A DNA stretch of 64,000 nt from Valencia hispanica. Its lineage: Eukaryota > Chordata > Actinopteri > Cyprinodontiformes > Valenciidae. This document shows, in pieces, positions 1 through 12,779 of this stretch. Under the pieces are notes generated by a model. It was not told the DNA's origin, did no database searches, and was given only the letters and a program-made list of their open reading frames with translations. The stretch covers positions 44,165,180 through 44,229,179 of the forward strand of contig OY747702.1 in the NCBI GenBank assembly GCA_963556495.2. The letters are read 5' to 3'. The number at the start of each line of letters is the position of its first letter. Position 1 is the stretch's first letter. The position numbers and the translations under genes are program-made.

Positions 1-60
1 CCTCCCTCTACACGTGTTTGTTATCTGCACGCAGACATGCTTGTTTGTCTTTCTTTGCAG

Positions 61-165
61 TTCGATGAGGAGTTCAGCGCTCGACAGGAGGCCCAGGCCG
101 AGTCTCAGAAAAAGGAGGAAAAGATCAAGGAGCTGGAGTCAAAAATCCAAACTCTGGAGACCCAG
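61..165 (+). CDS. diaph2: Diaphanous-related formin, coiled-coil exon
   Basis: Internal coding exon of 105 bp (35 codons, phase 0 at both ends). It follows a pyrimidine-rich tract ending TTTGCAG and is followed by the donor GTAAAT. The encoded peptide (FDEEFSARQEAQ..., ...KIKELESKIQTLETQ) is highly charged with heptad-like leucines and isoleucines, as in the coiled coil that lies between the DID/dimerisation region and FH1 in Diaphanous formins. These proteins are Rho-GTPase effectors that nucleate and elongate unbranched actin filaments. The assignment rests mainly on the downstream FH1/FH2 exons on the same strand in the same phase; this exon alone is not diagnostic. The gene begins upstream of the window. 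Confidence 0.75.
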
Positions 166-1529
166 GTAAATCCGGAAAGGACATCCCAGTACTCTACAAA
201 ACAGCCATAGTACTAGAAAAAAAGCACCCCCAAAAAGTTATTTTGATCAAGTTGAGATGAAAGACATTAAATACTTTTCAAACATTCATACAAATGAAAA
301 TGTGTCTGAAAAATCATAGCATCAGGGAGTAATGGTACCCTGAGAAACACTTTGATTGGGTCAGAAGGATACCTTTTCACCCCACTTACAGATGTGAAGG
401 TGCTGTAAGTGGAAGTTATCATCCATGCAAGACTGCTTGATTTAATAAAGGGTCAATCTCCTTCCTAAGTTGTAGCTCTTTGTAAGCGAGAATTGCCCTA
501 TTGAAGCTTTTCCTATGAAATTCTATCATCGCAGAGATGGATTGCGTTTCTTTTCCTGGCTTCCACGTCGTTTCTTCCCAGGCGAAACCCCCCATTCTGA
601 GTACAGAAAATGACTGCTATTTCCCCCCTAACCCAATTTGAAACCCTTTTTAGAACTGCCTTGGGATAAAAGGGCAGTTTGCCGCTCTTCTTTGAGAATT
701 TAATATAAACCAGCATGGAGGGATAGTGCTTCATTTGTTTCTGAGATTGCTTTTTATCTAAAATTTTCATTTATTGTTGCTGCTAACGACTGAATGAGTG
801 AACCTTAGTTTGTGCTTCAAGCAGCTCTTACAGCTCTCAGATTCTGCTCTAAAACACGCTTCAGAGTTCAGAAATTTTCGCTGGCTGAAGTCATGCAAGC
901 AACGTTTTTTCACAACTTAACCTTCCTCCTCCAACTGCATATGAATGGGTAATATGGAGCAAAAAGGCTCTGAAATCAAACTTTTACGCTGGAAGAATGA
1001 TTGGTTTGGAGGACTTTAGCAAACATCTGAGACCCACCAATCACAATTTTGTGGTAGATTTTTTTTTCATCCCTGGTTTTTGTAAAGCTTAAAGCTCTCA
1101 ATGTGGTTTCTAAGCCTTTCAGATTTATCTTTGACAGCTATAGTTTAAGGTGTAAGAACAGGTAAAAATTTTTTAAATCCTTCCTGTCGTATTTGGTCAT
1201 TAATTAGTTTTATTAGCAGCAGAGGCAACGTCACACTGTTGCATCAGGCAGTGCAGTAGATGCTTGTTCACTTGGTAACAGCACCTGCACCAAAGAGTGA
1301 TGTTGCTGTCACCTGGTCGTGTTTGCTTATAATTCTACTCGGAAAAAGATCGGATTTCAAATTAATCAGGGCCATTCATGCAGAAAATCGTCCGATTCAG
1401 CTCCCCAGTAGACTACTGGGTGCATCTCCAGCAAAATCCTATTCAAAAATATCTGTAATTTTTCATCTCCATTGTCATAGTCACCTGAGGTCAGGTTCCA
1501 GAAATGTTCGACTTTAGCGAGATCCTGAT

Positions 1530-2046
1530 GCCTTGTCTACACGTAGCCGGGTCTCTCACAAAACAAATATATTTTTCTACGGTTTGGCCCGTCATCCACA
1601 CGAAAACGCAGATTTACGGCACCGAAAGTTAATCTATTTAAGAACAAAAGTAAAGATCTGTATTTTCTCAGTTTTAAGCGTTTGTGTGTGGACAGACATA
1701 ACCAGAATTTTTGGCTCCACATCACTTTCCGCGACAACATAATTTGTGCGACCTGTGTTTACATTCAGAAACAGCATTTATGCCCTCAGAGATGTTTTGG
1801 CATCATCGATCCAAAGCGCTTTTTGTTTGCTTGTTTTTACAATATCAATGACTGCTCTATATAGAAGTAAGAACATAGAAAGTCACTCTGAGTGGATAGG
1901 ATTTGGGGGAACTACTGCCCCCTACAGGTTTGGCATGTCTATTAATGTGCTGAACAATGCACTTATGCGGTTAGTTTTTATTTTTTTTAAACGAGGTGGT
2001 GAGAATATTCGTTTTTAAAAAACCCTGGCTACGTGTTTACATGGCC
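1530..2046. mobile_element. non-autonomous DNA transposon (MITE-like), imperfect TIRs
   Basis: About 517 bp bounded by imperfect inverted ends. The left end reads CTACACGTAGCCGGGT and the right end, reverse-complemented, reads AAACACGTAGCCAGGGT. The interior encodes nothing recognisable. The end sequence is of a kind I associate with abundant teleost non-autonomous elements. No clear target-site duplication could be matched, so the superfamily is left open. Confidence 0.55.
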
Positions 2047-4583
2047 TAAGACAAACCCGGAGCTTGCTGATAAGATTATAATAAGGTCCAGAATGAGCTT
2101 TGACATTTTGCTAAGGTGAGGTTTGCTAGGTTTCTGTCTTGGACCTGAAACCCCCTGCGATTTGATCTCAGATGAGCAGAAGACCACGGATAGAACTAGA
2201 ACTTGTGTTCAACCTTATTTAGAACCATAACCTGATGAATTTGCAAACATGTAAAATTGCCAGTAATCATTTCTCTTTGTTCCAACCCTGTAATATTCAT
2301 CCTGCTGATTTTGGACATCAGAGACACCTCAGGTGCTTCATAAAGCACCAAACATCAGTGTATTTCCCGGAGACAGCTCTGATTCTGCTTCAGGGTGCGT
2401 TTAGGAACCCACTCCACGTTTGACATGCTGCTTTAGAGAAGTTATTAACCATCAGAGCGCAGAAACCTTCAGATCAGCACGAGGACACGCATTCAGTTTG
2501 TCCATCAAAGCCGCCGTGGGATCACTGCCGTTTTTTCTGCTGAATATGAATGGAGCTCGAGCTAACCCTAACCTTTCATCTATCTCCTCGACAGAATTCC
2601 TGTCAGACATGCATGTGTTTTAGTGTCTGAGTTGCCTCTCTTCACCTTGTTTGTGAACCAGAAAGTTTAATGAGAGTCTTTCTCCAGAACTTTGGCATTG
2701 TAACAAGCAGGCTGTTTGATGTGTCTGTTTGATTATCTCCCGATTGAGTTGAGTGGAGGTTCGGCTGGTAAACATCAACAAAGGACACCAAAATCACAAG
2801 AAAATAGAACTCATCCACCACTACCCAAACCTTCTGCTTGCAACCATTCAAGGCAGGAGGGAAAGCTATTCACTGAATCGGCTCTGTAGGTGATGAATAA
2901 TGTAGCACTGCAGTGGTTCGTTGGAACACACTGCGCCATCCCATTAATAGGTTTTAACAACCTGGCCAGCTTGTAGCTGACCCAGCATGGCTCCCAGAGG
3001 AGCCGGAGGTGTAGTAGACCTCTCTCTCTGTCTTTTAACGACAGACTGTCTAAGCCTGATGGATTATAAAGTTTGACTTAACTGACAAAAGTAGCAGAGC
3101 TTACAAGGAAGGAACCTCTCTATGAGCCGTGTTGTTGTTGAGATAGCTGAAACACGAGTATATCTCAGAAAGAGGTAGATTCCTTACAGACACAGTGAGA
3201 AATGTCAAAAGTATTTAGTTATAATATTGCAGATTATGGTTTACAGTCAATGAAAACCCCCAAATCAGTCAGAAGATCTTACATGTATCTGTAAGGCAGC
3301 TATCGATCAAATGTTTCCCAACATGCACCTGGCCTGTATTGCAAAAAAAGTTGTTGACAGCTAACGTACACAACTGTGGAGAAGACTGCTGACTCAACAG
3401 GAACCCAGCAGACGACCTCCACAAAAGCGTTTGGCTAAAGAAGTTTAGTGGAAGGAAAGAAAATTGGGTAAAAAGAGGTGCAACAGGGGAAACCACAGCC
3501 TTGAGCAGATTGTGAAGGAAAGCCCAGTAAAGAGTATGGAGGAGATTCCCAAAGCGTGGTCTGCGGCTGTAGTCCATGCCTCCAGAGCCACTGCGCCCCG
3601 ACATATCCAGGATATTACCTATATCTGTCAGATTCCTTATCCTAAGCCAGTTTTGATCCGGACCCATCAGAAACATCTTACCTGGACTCAAGTTTTTCCA
3701 GACGAAATGAACTTTCCCAGTTCATTTGGAAATCAAGCTCAGAATTTGGCAAAATAAGTCACTGAATCCTCTATTTTACCGGCTGTGGGACTTTTCTTCT
3801 AGTTTTAGGAGAAACTGAATTTGGAGTTATACTTTTTGAGTTAAATAACGGAAGTTAGCTTTGATAATATTTTGGTTTGTTGATATTTACTGGTAGACTA
3901 AATTTTTGTTCAGAAAAACAGGACGGATTTATGAAACATCTTGAGTTTTTTTCTATCTCTAGGTCCTATTTTATTAAAAACTATGGATTATAAAATAAAC
4001 ATATTTATAGCTTTCAATATTCCCATTTAATTCTTAAAGGTCTTTATAAAATAAAAAGATCCTTTTAAGCCACACAACTAAAAGTTTCTATCTCTTTTTT
4101 TTCCAGTGTGCACATCAAATATTTATGTTTCTACAGTCTGTAGTGAGAGCTTTGGTAAGATTGGCTGCATGGAAAATATTTCAGCTTCTACAGAAAATGT
4201 TCCCGTTCTCGTACTTTTGGCAAGGTTGCAGAGAGTGAATTATCAAAGCACAATGGGTACATTTCTAAAACAAAGGCTGCACAGTGAAATCAATGCCCAT
4301 CACACATCTGAGGGTGTGGAGTTGAAATGTATTTTCTCGATGCCAGGAGGTGGGAGAAAAAATGGAAATGGAAGAAGGTTTTTGAAGGAGCACCAACTGT
4401 CAGTGATGCTGCGCCTTGTTCCTTTTATACAGTCGTTGCTCTACACTGATGCTCCTTTGAAGATGGATTACATCTTGTTTTAGGTGTAAAAGTACATAAC
4501 ACTGTCTTTTGCACATGAAATGACTCATTCTGACATAATGGGAATGAAGCCTGGCGCTACCATTGTCATTGACTGTGTAAGCA

Positions 4584-4609
4584 AACCCCCCCCCACCCCC
4601 CCACCCCCT
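4584..4609. repeat. C-rich low-complexity tract
   Basis: A run of cytosines interrupted by single adenines, about 190 bp upstream of the acceptor of the exon at 4795. It is too far upstream to be that acceptor's polypyrimidine tract. Confidence 0.8.
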
Positions 4610-4794
4610 CACTTCTCTCTCGTCTTTATTCTGTTTGGCGTGAATTCTTTACCTGTTGAAGTTCACTAGTGTTCCTTTCATTGTCTATCTAACCCACCCC
4701 ACATTTGTGCTTCTCTGTTGCCCTGTCTGTATGGTGTTTCATGCCTGTTCCTGTGGTGTGCATCTCTGGTTGTATGTGTGTGTTCTCTGCGCAG

Positions 4795-4857
4795 TTAACT
4801 ATAGAAAAAGACAGACTCAAAGAGGCTCAGAGACTCATCAGGGAATCTGAAGCCAAG
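4795..4857 (+). CDS. diaph2: Diaphanous-related formin, small coiled-coil exon
   Basis: Internal exon of 63 bp (21 codons, phase 0/0). It is preceded by a T/G-rich tract ending in GCAG and followed by GTGGGT. The peptide LTIEKDRLKEAQRLIRESEAK is entirely helical and charged, continuing the coiled coil upstream of FH1. Its identity is inferred from phase compatibility and position between the exon at 61-165 and the FH1 exon. Confidence is lower than for the FH1/FH2 exons because a 21-residue coiled-coil segment is not specific to one family. Confidence 0.65.
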
Positions 4858-5162
4858 GTGGGTGTTTTTGTTGCATGCTTGGCCCTTGACACATAAATCC
4901 TACATGTAATCACCTCCCAATCAAAGTATCCAGTTAAGGAATGAGGGATTGTGGTGTTTTAAATTGTCAAATTGATTATGAGATTGATCTTTAGTCCTGT
5001 TTGCATGCTTGATCTGCACCCTAAGGCCCCGTTCAGACCTGGTATTAACATGCATCCTACCTAATTTAGATAAAAGCAGACCTCGCAAGGTATGGCCGTT
5101 CACAGCTGGGATCAAAATCCATCCTGAGCGATAATTCTCAGTTATCTGCTTTACAGGCACAG

Positions 5163-6737
5163 GAACTTTTCCACATTTTGTCACATTACAGCCACAAACA
5201 TGAATCAATTTTATTGGAATTCCAGGTGAAAGACCAAAACAAAGTGGTGTACACGTGAGAAGTGGAACGAAAATCATACATGATTCCAAACATTTTTTAC
5301 TAATAAATAAGTTAAAAGTGGGGTGTGCGTAATTATTCAGCCCCCTGAGTCAATACTTTGTAGAACCACCTTTTGCTGCAATTACAGCTGCCAGTCTTTT
5401 AGGGTATCTCTCTACCAGCTTTGCACATCTAGAGACTGAAATTCTTGCCCATTCTTCTTTGCAAAACAGCTCCAGCTCAGTCAGATTAGATGGACAGCGT
5501 TTGTGAACAGCAGTTTTTAGATCTTGCTACAGATTCTCGATTGGATTTAGATCTGGACTTTGACTGGGCCATTCTAACACATGGATAGGTTTTGCTTTAA
5601 ACCATTCCATTGTTGCCCTGGCTTTATGTTTAGGGTCGTTGTCCTGCTGGAAGGTGAACCTTCGCCCCAGTCTCAAGTCTTTTGCAGACTCCAAGAGGTT
5701 TTCTTCCAAGATTGCCTTGTATTTGGCTCCATCCATCTTCCCATCAACTCTGACCAGCTTCCCTGTCCCTGCTGAAGAGAAGCACCCCCAGAGCATGATG
5801 CTGCCACCACCATATTTGTCAGTGGGGATGGTGTGTTCAGAGTGATGTGCAGTGTTAGTTTTCCGCCACACATAGCGTTTTGCATTTTGGCCAAAAAGTT
5901 CCATTTTGGTCTCATCTGACCAGAGCACCTTCTTCCACATGTTTGCTGTGTCCCCCACATGGCTTGTGGCAAACTGCAAATGGGACTTCTTATGGTTTTC
6001 CTTTAACAATGGCTTTCTTCTTGCCACTCTTCCATAAAGGCCAACTTTGTGCAGTGCACCACTAATAGTTGTCCTATGGACAGGTTCCCCCACCTGAGCT
6101 GTAGATCTGTGCAGCTCGTCCAGAGTCACCATGGGCCTCTTGGGTGCATTTCTGATCAGCGCTCTCCTTGTTCGACCTGTGAGTTTAGGTGGACGGCCTT
6201 GTCTTGGTAGGTTTACAGTTGTGCCATACTCCTTCCATTTCTGAATGATCGCTTGAACAGTGCTCCGTGGGATGTTCAAGGCTTGGGAAATCTTTTTGTA
6301 GCCTAAGCCTGCTTTACATTTCTCAATAACTTTATCCCTGACCTGTCGGGTGTGTTCTTTGGACTTCATGGTGTTGTTGCTCCCAACATTCTCTTAGACA
6401 ACCTCTGAGGCCGTCACAGGGCAGCTGTATTTGTACTGACATTAGATTACACACTGGTGCACTCTATTTAGTCATTAGCACTCATCAGACAATGTCTATG
6501 GGCAACTGAGTGCACTCAGACCAAAGGGGGCTGAATAATTACGCACACCCCACTTTTTAGTTATTTATTTGTAAAAACATTTTGGAATCATTTATGATTT
6601 TCATTCCACTTCTCACGTGTACACCACTTTGTATTGGTCTTTCACGTGGAATTCCAATAAAATAGATTCATGTTTGTGGCTGTAATGTGACAAATGTGGA
6701 AAAGTTCAAGGGGGCCGAATACTTTTGCAAGCCACTG
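5163..6737 (-). mobile_element. Tc1/mariner transposon, left end truncated
   Basis: A nearly complete Tc1-type element with long terminal inverted repeats of about 200 bp (left arm about 5163-5345, right arm about 6528-6737) around a transposase gene read on the minus strand. The right end terminates in CACTG followed by TA (6738-6739), as expected for TA-targeted Tc1 elements. On the left, homology to the right arm begins only at GAACTTTTCCAC, so the outermost 30 bp of the TIR (which on the right starts CAGTGGCTTGCAAAAG) are missing. With one end lost, this copy should not be mobilisable. Confidence 0.92.
5350..6369 (-). pseudogene. Tc1 transposase, inactivated by a single nonsense codon
   Basis: Cut-and-paste DNA transposase of the DD34E Tc1 family. 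The frame opens with MKSKEHTRQVRDKVIEK at 6369. It has the paired N-terminal helix-turn-helix DNA-binding region (about residues 1-110, including IPRSTVQAIIQKW and the GRPPKLTGR linker) and a catalytic core in which Asp152 (WSDETK), Asp243 (QQDNDPKH) and Glu278 (NPIENL) are all present with the expected 34-residue spacing. A TAG at 5527-5529 follows NPIENL where family members have Trp. After it the same frame continues (DLKTAVHKRCPS ... GGSTKY) to a TGA at 5350-5352, giving the usual total of about 340 codons. So one substitution, not a frameshift, ends the protein at 280 residues. It is oriented antisense to the formin gene. Confidence 0.93.
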
Positions 6738-8859
6738 TAGTCACAAAACTCAGGGAACTGTCAGTTTAGCAGAGAAAAAAAACTGGTTTAATTCAAACAC
6801 TAACCTTTAAAGATGTATCAGATTTGCTGTGTTGTTTCAGCTGCAAACTTGATTTTTATTATGTAGCTTAACAGACTGATATGGTTTAAGCAAAGGAGAT
6901 GAAATCTAGTAAGATTTGACTTCACATAGCATAGTGTCAGTGCTCAGACACTAAAGATGTTAATATCTTAGGAGCTCCACAGCAATAAAAGTTAGCCATC
7001 AGCTTCTCAACACTGAAAAACCAACAAAAAGCTGCATAAATGTGAGTTGATATTGGAGTCATTGCTGTACAGCTGTGATGATTGTTGTGGGTTTAGCTTT
7101 ATATCCAGGTCATGAGAAAAGTCAGTCAAATATATTCGCTAGATTTCTCCAATACTTAAAAACAAGCAAGATTTTTAGTTTTCTCTAAAGACCCTGTTAT
7201 TTGTGTAACATAATCAAGTCCAGGTATGACAAGTCCATGTATTGCAGTTTTCTTGCTTTCCTAATTCTAATGTTGTCCTAATACCAAAATTACATGAACT
7301 ATTAAATTTTTTGGGGTTTTACAAGTAGAAAAAATATATAATAAATCTGAAACTGTGTTTTATCAGTTATCTGTTCAGTGTAGAGTTATTTAGGTCAGGT
7401 TTGATCAATCGGAGTATCTTATAGCTTGAGCCAGAGTTCGAAATAGCCCTTTAGCCTAGCACCAATAGGAGGCTCCTGACAAAGGTTAGCCAGTCGCTGT
7501 GTTCTCAAACTGCCTTAAAAGAATCTGTTGCTTTATTTGTCACATTTTTTCTACTGATTACCCAAAATGTTGCCCCACAAATTGTGTACAAGCGCACAAC
7601 AGGCCACATCTGATTCCAAATCTCACTGATACAGCAGGGTGCCATGCCTAAAACCACACACCTTTCAGGGTTTAAAATGTTTAATTCAACCCACTTTCAG
7701 AAGTCCCAATCTTCATACCCGGGGCTCACAATAACAGATCACAGTCAACACAATTTCTAGGTTTTTCGAGGCAAACTTGACTTTGATTACAAATGTGGTG
7801 AAGTTTTCAGTTGCAACGTGTCGCGCTACAAGGAACTGTCACAGCTCTAGCAATAGGACACTCTGTAATACAGTAACCGTATTCATCGGAACATAAAGAA
7901 AGCTCACCCATATCACATCCTGAAATCCAGTGATCTGTATACAATCCCAACCAAAGAACTAAACAAAAATATCGAAAATATACTAGAATATTCCTTCAGA
8001 TAAATAGCTGTTTTTAAATTACCGAGAAGCAAGGCCTTAATTTAACATCACTGTTTACTGAAAGTAATATTTTGGGGGGGTTACCCAGATGTCTCCAGTT
8101 AACTCTGTCACTCAAGGGTAGTAACATCAGGTCCTCACTGTGTCTCAGAACTGAATACACTGATATTACTAAACTGATGCAGATATATGTCCAACACCAC
8201 CAGCTGTTTTAAAAGCATTTATACCGTGTTTAGGGTTGTCGAGACATGATTAGATCACCCAATATGCATTTTGGTGCCAGATGTGAACGGACTCTTAAGA
8301 TACACTGTAATAAAACACCAGTTTCAAAATAATGGTGAAGGTAAGTGTCTTTAATCAATTTCTCATTGAAATTGAAATGCTATATACATATATTTATAAG
8401 TTGCAAATTGAAGTGACTCTTCCGGGAATCACTACTTTACAAAATAACATTTAGATAAACAAATGAACACATATTGGATCAGTATATCTGTATATTTAAG
8501 GTATTTGATCAAGATAAAGGTAACAGGTAAACACTGAAAGACAGAAATTCCATCTCTGTTTGTCCTCAATCTTCATACGTAAACATTGATAGATTGCATG
8601 TTTCTATAAGAGAGGAGATTGAGACAATCATTTAATCACATCACGCACCCACTAAGCCTGGAAATAAACCTTTATTTAAAGTGTTTCTAAAAATAGGTGT
8701 ATTTGAGAGATATACAAACTCTTGGAAAAGTTAAAATAGGAAATATTTAAGCTTTTTTACTATAAATTGTCCAATCCAGGTTTATAATTTTGCCCAATAT
8801 TGACTTTGTTGAAAATTTAGAAAGTAAAGCAGAGGAAAATAGTCAATTATTCTGTAGTT

Positions 8860-9200
8860 TCTTTAATCTGGCATCGGAGCTCGTCACTGATGGATCAGAG
8901 GAAGATAGATAGAGATGAAGGCCCCTCACTATGAAAACAAATCTGCTCTAATTCAGCAGCTAATTTGAATCCATTCTCTCCTATTAGCCTTAAAAGATTG
9001 ACAGACGTGTAATCACTGCGTGGGGATTTTTTTTAAGGCGAAGGGCTCTGAGCAATCTGAGCGAGGAGCTCCTTGAAGAACGCCTTTTTTAATTTTTGCC
9101 CCTAATAAGAAATCAGTCAATGCCATTATGTAATGAAACGCCATGTAACGTCTTTAAATATGAAACCAATTACATTTTTACGCACACAATCCAGTGACTG
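8860..9200. promoter_or_regulatory. candidate conserved noncoding block (tentative)
   Basis: Non-repetitive AT-rich sequence with homeodomain-like cores (CAGCTAATTTGAAT, CAATTACATT) and no open frame. It differs in texture from the surrounding repeat-derived intron and resembles vertebrate conserved noncoding elements. This is a judgement by eye; no alignment was possible. Confidence 0.2.
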
Positions 9201-10269
9201 GGGGAAATGTACATAGTGGTGGAATTGCTTTTGGAAATGAGAAGTGAAAATGCTGTTCGGTTAGAGGAGACATCTAATCAACTCCTAACTGCAGCAACAG
9301 TGTCTGTAATTGTGGAATTGGCATAAATTTTATTCATATAAACAGTTCTTTTCTTTCGCCCTTGCAGTGGACTTTCACCTGCTACTTGCTAATTTGAAAT
9401 GTTTGATAGCGCTGACATGTCTCACGTTATAATTACATCCCTGTTGACTGTTTAATAGCTCACTATTGTAAGCACTCAAAATGAGCTCTTGATGGGAAAA
9501 CAACATTCTTATCTATTGTAAATTAAAGTTGCTTTAATTTTTATTTAACATTTTGCCAGATGAAGCATTCCCAAGTGTATTAATGAAATCAAAGAGGCCC
9601 ACTTTGAGTCAAAACCTTCTTTCTGCATTCTGTAAAGAAACATTTTTGCTTGAATGTAGCTGAAGTTTAAACCATTGAGATCAAAGTTTGTTTGGCAAGT
9701 AAATTTGACAAAAATGAGAAACTGTTTCTGTCTGGTAATTTGGTTCAAAAAAAGATTAAATACAAAGATGATCGGAAATAGAACCGATATCTGAAAGTGT
9801 ATCAACATTAGTGCACGATGCGTGTTTAAAGTCCAACGTGTGCAAATGCTTATACTCCTGACAGCTAAGAAAAAAATTTAGCTTTTTCCAGCTTTTTACC
9901 TTCTCCACTTTGAGATGACTATAAGACATGAAGTTTAAGTCCTGAAGTATATGATTAGTTATCCTTTAGAAAGCTCAAATGATCTCATAAGCTTTATCCC
10001 TAGACTAAAGTATAACTGATCATTGTGCTGCATTAAAAGGAGGGTTGGAAATTAGCTATTTTCATTTTATTCACTGCCTTGTTTTGACGGTGTTCAAAAT
10101 AGTTTTTCCTCCTGAAAAATGCTGAAGGCCCATTTTGGCCTGAATTTGATTTGTGATTTACAGCAATGCAGAGATCAGCTGTTTTGTGTTTTTTTTGTTT
10201 TTTTTCTCTCCACTGTTGTTGCGACTTTTGCTCATCAGATCAGATTCAGGTTAAAATCGGGTTAAATAA

Positions 10270-10674
<405 letters not shown>

Positions 10675-11681
10675 TAATCTGTGCATTGATCAGTGGTGAT
10701 GCAGACTTGTGTTCGTTCTCTGTCTGATTTAAGGCTCTAATGGAAATTTTATTTCTCTATTTACCGATGAAATTTATGGTATCTGCACACGATCACACAG
10801 ACTGTCATTTTGCACCTATTTTAGTAGGTTCTTGATCTTTTAGGCCTCCATAGTATAGTGTTGAGTTCAAACCAGAAGGAGATTTACCCAAAAGCAGCCT
10901 TAATCTATTCAAACAGCCGTTTCTACCACATGCCACAGTATTCCTCTCACAACACCTATTTCAAAGGCTTCGGCGGTAAACAATTTTCATTGCTCAGATG
11001 TCATTGGATTTGCCGCATCTTAGCATATTTGGAGGAAGAATGTCTTGTGTAATGTTCCATCACATTTAAAAACAATTTCAACGATACATTCTCCTTCACC
11101 TGGGTTATACTTGGTAAATTTTAAGAGTCGATTTAACGGTTTTTCACATCACTTGTGAGTCCTTGTGCTTCAGTCTTTAGTTATAGACTGCAAACAAAAT
11201 GTCACATTTGTTCTTCTGTAGTCATGCTCATAGTGCATATTATGTTTGGTGGTTTTAGTGGATTCAGGTCTTCTTTTATGTATTTTAATGTGCAATTTAT
11301 AGATACACTTTGAAGCTTATGCAGATTTCTTTCAGAAAATGATCAAGGTCTAAAGCAAAGCCATTTTCATTGACATTTTGTGGTGCTGATGGATGAAAAT
11401 GTTTTTTTCCTGACATCATATAGCAAAATGTCCAACTTTAAATGGCCCCATGCTCTCTGACCTTTTAAAACAATTCATATCTTGCTCTTCAGCATCCTTT
11501 AGCATCTAATTTTTGCTTGTCACCCCAATTTAAAGTAAATTATCAGTTTCAGAAGGGTAAGTGTAAACACAGGAAAAAAGCATTTGTAAAGATTATCTCA
11601 AATTCTCTGCCAGATTATTTAAAATTATTTCAGGAAAACAAAGAAACAAAAATAACTTTTCTTATATCAATTTATTTGTCT

Positions 11682-12289
11682 AAAGCTTAGTTTATTTCTC
11701 CGTCAGCAAGTTTGAACTGACACACATGCGCATCAACAGAGACGTCTTCCTTTCAGACTTTGTTGCCTGGCAAGCAATTCACTGTTAGGACAACAGGGGG
11801 CGTAGCACATTTCTGGGGAGGTCCTGCTATCGTGACACATCCCTGGTCAACTATAGTGTATTTACAATAGTGTATTTACTTTTTTATTTTTAAACCAAAA
11901 CTCTTCACTTGAGAAACTTCTGCCTCTTTTAATTCTCAAAATAACTATTTGAGGACAAATATGATGAAAACCAAAAACGCACTCACTACGTCAACAGACG
12001 CTGAATGCTCAAAACTTGTCTTATGCATGACGTTTTTCGATCTGCTCCATATCTGCTGCCAGATATCGTCAGCACTTTTTGGGAAATGTTGGTGCTACTG
12101 ACCAATTTAAAGGAAGTGGCATGCCCACCAATCCCAGGCTTGTGCTCTCCGTAACTTTCGACGGAGATTTAAAAAATTGGGCATGTCTTGTCACCCTCTG
12201 TGGCCCTGCCGCAGAGTACTTGCGTCAACGGGTGATGCTGCTGCGTGTCTCCGCACCCCCGCTGACAGAGAAGTATAAACTAGGCTTAA
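11682..12289. mobile_element. MITE-like element with imperfect TIRs
   Basis: About 608 bp. The left end reads AAAGCTTAGTTTATTTCTCC followed by GTCAGC. The right end, reverse-complemented, reads AAGCCTAGTTTATACTTCTC followed by TGTCAGC. The interior is noncoding; the open frame at 12079-12465 runs across the element's end and is not a gene. The end sequence resembles widespread teleost MITEs with TTTATACTTCT-type termini. The target duplication is uncertain. Confidence 0.5.
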
Positions 12290-12442
12290 TACTTGAAAAC
12301 AAAGGAAAGTACCGTCGGTACCTGTTCAGGAGAACTTCACCACCCCTGGATTGGTTTGGCAGCAAGAAAAGTATGCTTTTTTCAACGTTTTATTGTTCTT
12401 TTTCCCTTTTAGAAAAGCGGCGAAAAGAATATTTTAATACTG

Positions 12443-12510
12443 TCAGCCTTCTTGTTATCTGCTGAAAATCTTGCGCTTTCACATCCCGAATGAACTGCAG
12501 AGATAGATCT
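12443..12510 (+). repeat. unclassified dispersed repeat, copy 1 of at least 5 (fragment)
   Basis: Shares the core CTTCTTGTTATCTGCTGAAA and a following 'gaatgaactgcagagata' motif with copies at 35009-35240, 39512-40220, 44740-44990 and 45090-45170, all in the same orientation. Confidence 0.6.
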
Positions 12511-12779
12511 CTGTGCTTCCTCTTTCTTCATTTTGCCACCTTGATGATGCTAAACAATGTTTGTCGGGAGACTTCTTTATCCTGTTAAAGCATTTGCAAG
12601 GAAAGTACTTTACATATGGTGCATTCACGGACTGGACCAGCCAGTCATTGGCATGTCAAGCTGATTCTGCTTAAAGGCTGGTTCATACACTGAATATTCA
12701 ATCACAGCTTTACCAATATCAAAATATGTTAAGGCACTGCCATCAAGGCTACCGTTATTTTACAAACTACAAAAGAAGT

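Larger units (their letters stand above)
166..4794 (+). other. formin intron (coiled-coil to coiled-coil exon)
   Basis: Intron of about 4.6 kb between two phase-0 exons. Apart from one MITE-like element (1530-2046) and a C-rich tract just before its 3' end, I see no coding or RNA feature. Short open frames (for example 3269-3691 on the minus strand and 4106-4483 on the plus strand) have no recognisable protein family and no splice context, so they are treated as chance. Confidence 0.7.
5030..8290. mobile_element. possible older inverted-repeat element containing the Tc1 insertion
   Basis: Near 5030 the sequence reads CCGTTCAGACCTGGTATTAA. Near 8290 the reverse complement reads CCGTTCACATCTGGCACCAA and continues with a shared AATGCAT-like core. 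A second, similar block (CCGTTCACAGCTGGGATCAA) lies at about 5097, so the left end may be duplicated. This pattern suggests a non-autonomous transposon of about 1.7 kb into which the Tc1 copy inserted. The ends are short and imperfect and no duplication was found, so this is tentative. Confidence 0.3.

Noticed and set aside
3269..3691. 140-residue minus-strand frame
   Set aside because: No recognisable family; overlaps an unrelated plus-strand frame, as expected by chance in a low-stop region.
12079..12465. 128-residue frame as a gene
   Set aside because: Begins inside a MITE-like element and runs past its end; no family features.
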